From assembly GCF_900112845.1 (NCBI RefSeq), contig NZ_FONG01000024.1:62001-126000 (forward strand): a stretch of 64,000 nt of DNA, read 5' to 3'. The notes under the pieces were generated by a model. The model was not told where the DNA came from. It ran no database searches and saw only the letters and a list, made by a program, of their open reading frames with translations. Position 1 is the stretch's first letter; every line of letters starts with the position of its first letter. This stretch comes from Actinacidiphila alni. GTDB taxonomy: Bacteria > Actinomycetota > Actinomycetes > Streptomycetales > Streptomycetaceae. A program made the translations under genes and the position numbers. Shown here piece after piece: positions 58,488 through 64,000 of this stretch.

Positions 58488-59709
58488 CAGCCCCCCGCTG
58501 GCCCCCGCGGGGAGCGGCGACCCGGGACCGCCGGCCGCCGGCACGGGCGGCCCCCCGACGACCACCGCCACGGGCGCGAACGCGCTCACCGGCAGCGCGG
58601 GGGCCACCCTCGCCCGTTATCTGCACGACCAGGCCACCGCCTTCCTGCGGGCGCTGAGCCTGCGCGGCGAGCACGAGACGGAGGCCGACGAGCAGCTGCG
58701 CGCCAGCGCCCGGCGGATCGGCGGTGTCCTGCACATCTACGCGCCGCTCACCGACCCGGCGTGGGCGGAGCCGCTGCGCGCGGAACTGGGCTGGCTGGCC
58801 GGCACGCTGGCCCGCGAGCCGCAGTACGCCGGCCGGCTGCTGCGGCTGCTGGAGGCACTGCGCCGGCTGTCGGCGGCGGCCGACCCGGAGGCGCCGGACG
58901 GTGCGAGTGGCGGTGCCGGTGCCGGTGCCGGGCAGGGTGCGGACGCTCCTTCCGGGGAGGAAGCCCCGGCTACCCCCGCCCCCTCCGCTTCCTCCGGGAA
59001 CGGCGCCCCGCTCGCGCTGGGCGCCGCGCGCGCCGGGGCACTGCTGGACCGGCAGCTCACCCTGGCCAGGACCCGCGCGCACTCCGCGACGCTCCAGGCG
59101 ATGGGCTCCTCCCGCTTCCACGCGCTCGCCGACAGCATCGCCGTACTGGCCTCCGAGGTGCCGCTGACCGCGGCCGCCGAGAGCCCGGCCGCGACCGTAC
59201 TGCCGCCGCTGGCCGCGCAGGCCGACCGGCGGCTGGCCGAGGCGGCAGGCGCGCTCCCGCTGCTGCGCGCCGCGCACCCCTACAACGCGGAGGCCGTACA
59301 GGCCGCGCTCGGCACCGAACTGACCGCCGACCTCCAGGACTCGCCCTGGCACCAGGTCCGGGTGCTGCTGCGGCTGAGCCGGTACGCGGCCGAGGTCTGC
59401 CGGGGCGCGGGACCGGACGACGAGGCCGCGGCCCGGCGCCTTTCCGCGGCGGCCGAGCTGCTGGCCAGGCACCGGGAGGCGGCCGAGTCCGCGGCGGCCG
59501 TCGCGGCGGCGGCCCGCACCCCGCGGATAGCGCCGGCCACGGCGTACGCGCTGGGCGTGCTCCACGCCGACCAGCGGCACGAGGTGGAGGCGGCCCGGTT
59601 CGCCTTCTCCCGGCTGTGGCAGCCGGACGACCGGCCCGAGGACCCGGATGACGACCAGGGCGACCGCGGCCCGCGGCGCAGCCCCGTACCGGGCGCGCGC
59701 AAGGAGTGA
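58465..59709 (+). CDS. CHAD-domain protein
   Basis: A 414-residue protein with conserved histidine alpha-helical domain repeats; CHAD proteins bind polyphosphate granules. A Pro/Ala/Gly-rich leader of ~45 residues precedes ALTGSAGATLARYLHDQATA and helical bundles such as EADEQLRASARRIGGVLHIY and LRLSRYAAEVCRGAG. The GTG start has GGAGG 8 nt upstream and lies inside the ppk 3' end, so the two are one transcript. It likely anchors or regulates the polyphosphate that PPK makes. Confidence 0.8.
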   Translation: MAQQQLPDSPPLAPAGSGDPGPPAAGTGGPPTTTATGANALTGSAGATLARYLHDQATAFLRALSLRGEHETEADEQLRASARRIGGVLHIYAPLTDPAWAEPLRAELGWLAGTLAREPQYAGRLLRLLEALRRLSAAADPEAPDGASGGAGAGAGQGADAPSGEEAPATPAPSASSGNGAPLALGAARAGALLDRQLTLARTRAHSATLQAMGSSRFHALADSIAVLASEVPLTAAAESPAATVLPPLAAQADRRLAEAAGALPLLRAAHPYNAEAVQAALGTELTADLQDSPWHQVRVLLRLSRYAAEVCRGAGPDDEAAARRLSAAAELLARHREAAESAAAVAAAARTPRIAPATAYALGVLHADQRHEVEAARFAFSRLWQPDDRPEDPDDDQGDRGPRRSPVPGARKE

Positions 59710-59712
59710 CGC

Positions 59713-60129
59713 ATGACCAAGACCGCCAGAGCCGTCAAAGCGGCGGGCGTCGTGCTGTGGCGCTCCTCGCCGTACTACGACGGCATCGAGCTGGCGCTGG
59801 TGCACCGGCCCAGGTACGACGACTGGAGCCTGCCGAAGGGCAAGCTCAAACGAGGTGAGGAATTCCCGGCCGCGGCGCTGCGCGAGACCCGCGAGGAGAC
59901 CGGGCTCGGCTGCTCGCTCGGCGCCCGGCTGCCGTCCACGCACTACCGGGTGGATGGCCGTCCCAAGGAGGTCCGCTACTGGGCCGCCGAGGCGGGCACG
60001 GGCCGGTTCGTCCCCAATGCCGAGGTGGACCGGCTGATCTGGCTGCCGCCGACCGCGGCCCGGCGCCGGCTCACGCACGACCGCGACCGGCCGCTGGTGG
60101 ACGCCCTGCTGCGGGCGCTGGAGGACTGA
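59713..60129 (+). CDS. NUDIX hydrolase
   Basis: A 138-residue NUDIX pyrophosphohydrolase. The box G-x5-E-x7-REUxEExGU is complete in GEEFPAAALRETREETGLG. The preceding WSLPKGKLKRGE and later WLPPTAARRRLTHDRDRPLV fit the MutT1-like group, which hydrolyses 8-oxo-dGTP or diadenosine polyphosphates; here the extra histidine-phosphatase domain of MutT1 is absent. It starts 3 bases after the CHAD stop with AAGGAG upstream. In S. coelicolor the ppk-CHAD-mutT order is the same as I recall. Confidence 0.88.
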   Translation: MTKTARAVKAAGVVLWRSSPYYDGIELALVHRPRYDDWSLPKGKLKRGEEFPAAALRETREETGLGCSLGARLPSTHYRVDGRPKEVRYWAAEAGTGRFVPNAEVDRLIWLPPTAARRRLTHDRDRPLVDALLRALED

Positions 60130-60138
60130 CCGGCGCCC

Positions 60139-60154
60139 CCGGAGACCTCTCCGG
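60139..60154 (+). terminator. hairpin after the NUDIX gene
   Basis: CCGGAG-acct-CTCCGG begins 9 bases after the stop, flanked by CCGGCG and GGCCGG that could extend it. Confidence 0.5.
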
Positions 60155-60359
60155 AAGGCCGGCGGAACACCCACCGTCAGTCCGGCCGCAGGGCGCCTCA
60201 GGTGGACGGCCGGTGAACCGGCGGACCAATCCGAGCCGTACGGCCACCCCGGAGGCCGTGACCTGCCCGTGTTCCTGGGTGACGCAACGGCAGCACCGGA
60301 GACCACTTCGTTACCACAGCACGCTTGACGCGCGTAGCGGCACCACCCCGATGGGCGAG

Positions 60360-60381
60360 GTTCACCGTGCGTTCACCTCCA
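60360..60381 (+). promoter_or_regulatory. PHO box upstream of pstS
   Basis: Two consecutive 11-nt direct repeats, GTTCACCGTGC and GTTCACCTCCA, match the Streptomyces PhoP core. A weaker GCTTCACTT follows. The gap 60130-60515 otherwise shows only the hairpin after the NUDIX gene and no gene. Confidence 0.85.
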
Positions 60382-60515
60382 CCCGCCGGTCGCTTCACTT
60401 CATCTGCCTAATTTCGGGCTTACCGGTGAGCATCACGCGACGCCGGGTGGATGCAGAACCCATAACCCCTCTGCTTCGCCGTCCACCGGCGGGCTTTTGG
60501 AAGGAACACACGAAG

Positions 60516-61682
60516 GTGAAGCTTCAGCGTAAGAGCGGGCTGCGCGCCCTGACCGTCGGCGCGGTCGCGATTACCGGCGCGCTGGTCCTGACCGCCTGCG
60601 GTTCGGACGACAACAACGACTCGTCGAGCAACCCGAGCAGCAGCGCCTCCGCGAGCTCGTCCACCAGCGCCAACAGTGGTGCGAACGCCAGTGGCATCTC
60701 CTGTGAGAAGGGCCAGATCCTGGCCTCCGGCTCCAGCGCGCAGCAGAACGCGATCGAGTCGTGGGTGAAGGACTACCAGCAGGCCTGCTCCGGCGCGTCC
60801 ATCAACTACAAGACGTCTTCCTCCGGTGAGGGCATCGTCGACTTCAACCAGGGCACGGACGCCTTCGCCGGCTCCGACTCCCCGCTGAAGCCCGAAGAGG
60901 TCGCCTCCTCCAAGAAGGTGTGCACCAACGGCCAGGGCATCAGCATCCCGATGGTCGGCGGCCCGATCGCCGTCGGTTACAACCTGTCCGGTGTGAGCAA
61001 CCTCGTCCTGGACGCGCCCACCCTGGCGAAGATCTTCAACTCGAAGATCACCACCTGGAACGACGAAGCGATCAAGAAGCTCAACCCGGGTGTCACCCTG
61101 CCGAGCTCCAAGATCCAGACCGTCCACCGCCAGGACGAGTCCGGCACCACGGACAACCTCACCAAGTACCTCAAGGGCGCCGCGCCGTCCGACTGGCCGT
61201 ACGAGCACGCCAAGGCGTGGATGGGCAAGGGCGGCCAGGCCGCTGCCAAGTCCTCCGGTGTCGCCGCGCTGGTCAAGCAGACCGAGGGCTCGATCGGCTA
61301 CTTCGAGCTGTCCTACGCGACCGCCAGCAGCATCCCGACGGTGAAGATCAACACCGGCGCCTCCGCCCCGGTCGAGGCCACCTCGCAGAACGCCTCCGCG
61401 GGCATCGCCGCCGCGAAGGTCGTCGGCACCGGTGCCGACCTCTCCCTGGACCTGGGCGCCGCGTACACCACCAAGGCGGACAACGCCTACCCGATCGTCC
61501 TGGTGACGTACGAGATCGCCTGCGACAAGGGCAACAAGGCGGGCACCCTGCCGCTGACCAAGTCCTTCCTGAGCTACATCGCCAGCGACGCCGGCCAGGC
61601 GAAGCTCTCGGCCGCCGGCTACGCGCCGCTGCCGACCGAGATCGCCACGAAGGTCCGCTCCACCGTCTCCGCCCTTTCCTGA
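60516..61682 (+). CDS. pstS: phosphate ABC transporter substrate-binding lipoprotein
   Basis: A 388-residue lipoprotein. The signal LRALTVGAVAITGALVL ends with the lipobox LTAC-G; a Ser/Asn-rich linker follows, then the PstS core (GQILASGSSAQQNAIESWVK, QDESGTTDNLTKYLKG, SIGYFELSYATAS). It captures phosphate outside the membrane. GTG 60516 with AAGGAACAC upstream is chosen over a long upstream frame. Controlled by the PHO box at 60360. A hairpin separates it from pstC. Confidence 0.94.
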   Translation: MKLQRKSGLRALTVGAVAITGALVLTACGSDDNNDSSSNPSSSASASSSTSANSGANASGISCEKGQILASGSSAQQNAIESWVKDYQQACSGASINYKTSSSGEGIVDFNQGTDAFAGSDSPLKPEEVASSKKVCTNGQGISIPMVGGPIAVGYNLSGVSNLVLDAPTLAKIFNSKITTWNDEAIKKLNPGVTLPSSKIQTVHRQDESGTTDNLTKYLKGAAPSDWPYEHAKAWMGKGGQAAAKSSGVAALVKQTEGSIGYFELSYATASSIPTVKINTGASAPVEATSQNASAGIAAAKVVGTGADLSLDLGAAYTTKADNAYPIVLVTYEIACDKGNKAGTLPLTKSFLSYIASDAGQAKLSAAGYAPLPTEIATKVRSTVSALS

Positions 61683-61692
61683 TCGCGTACGG

Positions 61693-61723
61693 CGGGCCCC
61701 GCGGTCACACACCGCGGGGCCCG
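61693..61723 (+). terminator. intra-operon hairpin between pstS and pstC
   Basis: CGGGCCCCGCGG and CCGCGGGGCCCG form a perfect 12-bp stem with a 7-nt loop and no U-tract. It probably lowers pstCAB relative to pstS, or stabilises the pstS message. Confidence 0.75.
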
Positions 61724-61787
61724 TCGCACTTCCGGTGCACCGCCGCCGGGGGACCGAACCTCCCCCACCCAGACCGGAGAAATTCCT

Positions 61788-62768
61788 ATGACCACCACTG
61801 CCCCACCCTCCGCCGCACCACCGCGGGCGGCCAAGACCGTCACCCGCCCCGGCGACCGGATCTTCGCCGGGATGTCCCGCGGATCCGGCATCTTCCTGCT
61901 CGTCGTGATGGCGGCCATCGCCGTCTTCCTGACCGTCCGCGCCGTCTCCGCGATCTCCAAGGACCACGGCAACTTCCTGACCACCTTCGAGTGGAACGCC
62001 GGCCTGAACCCGCCGGTCTTCGGCATCGCGGTACTGGCGTACGGCACGATCGTCAGCTCGGTCATCGCGATGCTCATCGCGGTCCCGATCGCCGTCGGCA
62101 TCGCCCTGTTCATCACGCACTACGCGCCGCGCCGTGTCGGCGGGGTCCTCGCGTACGTGATCGACCTGCTCGCCGCGGTGCCCAGCATCATCTACGGCCT
62201 GTGGGGCGCCATCTTCCTGGTGCCGCACATGAAGGGCCTCAACCTCTGGCTGGACACGTACTTCGGCTGGACCGTCATCTTCGACAAGCAGGACCCGAAC
62301 TCGGCCGCCCGGTCGCTGTTCACCGTCGGCATCCTGCTGGCGATCATGATCCTGCCGATCATCACCAACGTCAGCCGCGAGGTCATCCGCCAGATGCCCA
62401 AGATGCACGAGGAGGCGGCGCTCGCGCTCGGCGCGACCCGCTGGGAGGTCATCCGCCTCTCGGTGCTGCCCTTCGCCCGCTCCGGCATCATCAGCGCCTC
62501 CATGCTGGGCCTGGGCCGCGCGCTCGGCGAGACCATGGCGGTCGCCACCGTGCTCTCCGCCTCGCCGCAGCTGTCCGCCCACCTGCTGGACCCGCTGGGC
62601 GGCACCTTCTCGCAGAACATCGTGGCCAAGTTCGGCGAGGCCGACCAGTTCGGCCGTGACGCGCTGATCGCCTCCGGCCTCGTGCTCTTCTTCATCACCC
62701 TGCTGGTCAACGGCGCCGCCCGGCTGATCATCGCCCGCCGCAAGGAATACTCGGGGGCCAACGCATGA
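61788..62768 (+). CDS. pstC: phosphate ABC transporter permease
   Basis: A 326-residue permease with six membrane helices and the EAA loop EEAALALGATRWEVIRLSVL that contacts PstB. The N-terminus GDRIFAGMSRGSGIFLLVVM is typical. It pairs with pstA and overlaps its start by 4 bases (ATGA). ATG 61788 has CCGGAG 8 nt upstream. Confidence 0.94.
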   Translation: MTTTAPPSAAPPRAAKTVTRPGDRIFAGMSRGSGIFLLVVMAAIAVFLTVRAVSAISKDHGNFLTTFEWNAGLNPPVFGIAVLAYGTIVSSVIAMLIAVPIAVGIALFITHYAPRRVGGVLAYVIDLLAAVPSIIYGLWGAIFLVPHMKGLNLWLDTYFGWTVIFDKQDPNSAARSLFTVGILLAIMILPIITNVSREVIRQMPKMHEEAALALGATRWEVIRLSVLPFARSGIISASMLGLGRALGETMAVATVLSASPQLSAHLLDPLGGTFSQNIVAKFGEADQFGRDALIASGLVLFFITLLVNGAARLIIARRKEYSGANA

Positions 62769-63850
62769 GCGACATCCTCGTCGAGGACAAGACGCCGACC
62801 CCGGCGCCCGTCCCCCGCACCCCGCGGCTGGCCAGCCGCCAGCTCCCCAAGTGGGCACCCCTGGCCATCGCCGCCGGTGCCATCGCGATAGCCGCCGCGA
62901 TCGGCGCGGGCTTCGGCCTGGACAGCAAGATCCAGTGGGGCCTGATCGCCCTGGTGCTGTTCGTGCTCGGCTCCTACGTCATCACCGCCCGGGTCGAGGG
63001 CCGCCGTCAGGCCAAGGACCGGGTGGCCACCAGCCTCGTCTGGTCGTCGTTCATCCTGGCCGTGATCCCGCTCTACTCGTTGGTGCAGACCACCATCAGC
63101 AACGGCTCGAAGGTGCTGGACGGCACCTTCCTGACCCACTCGATGAACAACGTGCTGACCATCCAGCCCGGCGGCGGTATCTACCACGCCATCATCGGCA
63201 CCGTGGAGCAGGTCGCGATCGCCACCGCCATCGCCGCGCCGCTGGGCATCCTCACCGCGATCTACCTGGTCGAGTACGGCAAGGGCGCGCTCGCGAAGTG
63301 GGTCACCTTCTTCGTCGACGTCATGACCGGCATCCCGTCGATCGTGGCCGGTCTGTTCATCCTGTCGATGTGGTTCGTGCTGCTCGACAAGGCCCCGGCC
63401 ACCGGCTTCGCCGGCTCGCTGGCGCTGGCCATCCTGATGATGCCGATCGTCGTGCGCTCCACCGAGGAGATGCTCAAGCTCGTCCCGAACGAGCTGCGCG
63501 AGGCGTCCCTCGCCCTGGGCGTGCCGAAGTGGCGGACCATCACCAAGGTCGTCATCCCCACCGCCCTCGGCGGTATCACCACCGGTGTGATGCTCTCCAT
63601 CGCACGTATCGCGGGTGAGACCGCGCCGATCGCCCTGCTGGTGTTCGGCAGCAATGTGATCAACAACGACCCGTTCAAGGACCCGCAGGCGTCGCTGCCG
63701 CTGTACATCTACCAGCAGTACGGCAACGGCAACGAGCCCAGCTACGACCGTGCCTGGGCCGCGGCCCTGGTCCTGATCGCGTTCGTGATGATCCTCAACC
63801 TGGTGGCGCGCGGTATCGCCCGCTGGAAGGCACCCAAGACAGGTCGCTGA
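62765..63850 (+). CDS. pstA: phosphate ABC transporter permease
   Basis: A 361-residue permease. It carries six helices, the EAA loop EASLALGVPKWRTITKVVIP and ETAPIALLVFGSNVINNDPF. The N-terminal ~45 residues are Pro/Arg-rich and cytoplasmic. It follows pstC by a 4-base overlap and precedes pstB. Confidence 0.94.
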   Translation: MSDILVEDKTPTPAPVPRTPRLASRQLPKWAPLAIAAGAIAIAAAIGAGFGLDSKIQWGLIALVLFVLGSYVITARVEGRRQAKDRVATSLVWSSFILAVIPLYSLVQTTISNGSKVLDGTFLTHSMNNVLTIQPGGGIYHAIIGTVEQVAIATAIAAPLGILTAIYLVEYGKGALAKWVTFFVDVMTGIPSIVAGLFILSMWFVLLDKAPATGFAGSLALAILMMPIVVRSTEEMLKLVPNELREASLALGVPKWRTITKVVIPTALGGITTGVMLSIARIAGETAPIALLVFGSNVINNDPFKDPQASLPLYIYQQYGNGNEPSYDRAWAAALVLIAFVMILNLVARGIARWKAPKTGR

Positions 63851-63914
63851 CGCGACCCGCTATCCCGTCAGCAGCCGGCAGTCGGCAGACCTGGCAGAAA
63901 AGAAGTGATCCCCA

Positions 63915-64000
63915 TGGCCAAGCGCATCGACGTCAGCGGCCTCACCGCCTTCTACGGCGGCTTCAAAGCCATCGAAGACATCTCCATGACCGTGGAGCCC
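63915..64000 (+). CDS. pstB: phosphate ABC transporter ATPase, 3' end outside window
   Basis: Only the first 28 codons are visible: MAKRIDVSGLTAFYGGFKAI then EDISMTVEP, the usual PstB opening before the Walker A loop. It is 64 bases after the pstA stop. Translation start is ATG with AGAAG upstream. Confidence 0.9.

Noticed and set aside
1..64000. tRNA, rRNA, integrase or complete transposase genes
   Set aside because: None was recognised on either strand by reading; short tRNAs cannot be excluded without a covariance search.

Overview
The window is very GC-rich actinobacterial chromosome with dense genes, frequent GTG/TTG starts, 4-nt start/stop overlaps and many apparently leaderless promoters. 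Gene content and order point to Streptomyces or a close relative. Recognised anchors are mshA, rsiG/amfC, nur, a Cys-rich leader peptide with a rhodanese, glnR, mshD, ppk and pstSCA(B). From memory this follows the S. coelicolor core order from about SCO4204 down to about SCO4140. The only gene pieces cut by the window edges are an MFS transporter at the left and pstB at the right.

Layout. (1) 1-8 kb, core: MFS end, YbjN protein, mshA, a methyltransferase, an RsbU-type phosphatase, DUF2516, and an XRE regulator with an HbhA-like protein. (2) 8-30 kb, more accessory: regulators paired with small enzymes or transporters (LysR, SDR, ArsR-like/MFS/methyltransferase, MarR, FAD oxidoreductase, MerR-PP2C fusion, XRE). 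In its middle lie two M14 carboxypeptidases, a PqqD-like/ThiF adenylating enzyme and a 25-residue peptide gene, which together look like an uncharacterised peptide-modification system. A dapA-like/asd pair and a GntR/phosphotransferase/tandem-HAD cluster follow. (3) 30-46 kb, core: small membrane protein, Eis-like acetyltransferase, rsiG, dtd, ygfZ-like, nur, nitrobindin-like, alcohol dehydrogenase/TetR, the rhodanese operon with its leader peptide, LmeA-like and MoaD-like proteins, and an alpha/beta hydrolase. (4) 46-56 kb: glnR (with a coupled upstream micro-ORF), LacI regulator, S1C protease, a two-component pair, secreted 5'-nucleotidase, and MFS with mshD. (5) 56-64 kb, phosphate block: ppk, a CHAD protein, a NUDIX hydrolase, then pstS-pstC-pstA-pstB behind a PHO box.

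How the genes fit together. mshA and mshD are the first and last steps of mycothiol synthesis. ppk, CHAD, NUDIX and pst link phosphate uptake to polyphosphate. nur, glnR and the Cys leader respond to nickel, nitrogen and cysteine. rsiG ties c-di-GMP to sporulation.

Dispersed non-coding structure is prominent. Four copies of a ~130-bp repeat with ~22-bp inverted ends sit just after gene 3' ends; two bracket the ThiF/peptide/M14 cassette and one carries a nested insertion. There is also a 170-bp MITE-like element with CTAG flanks, several perfect operators, and a 30-bp perfect palindrome touching a start codon. No rRNA, tRNA, CRISPR array or complete transposase was recognised. Functions were assigned by reading motifs; no database search was run.
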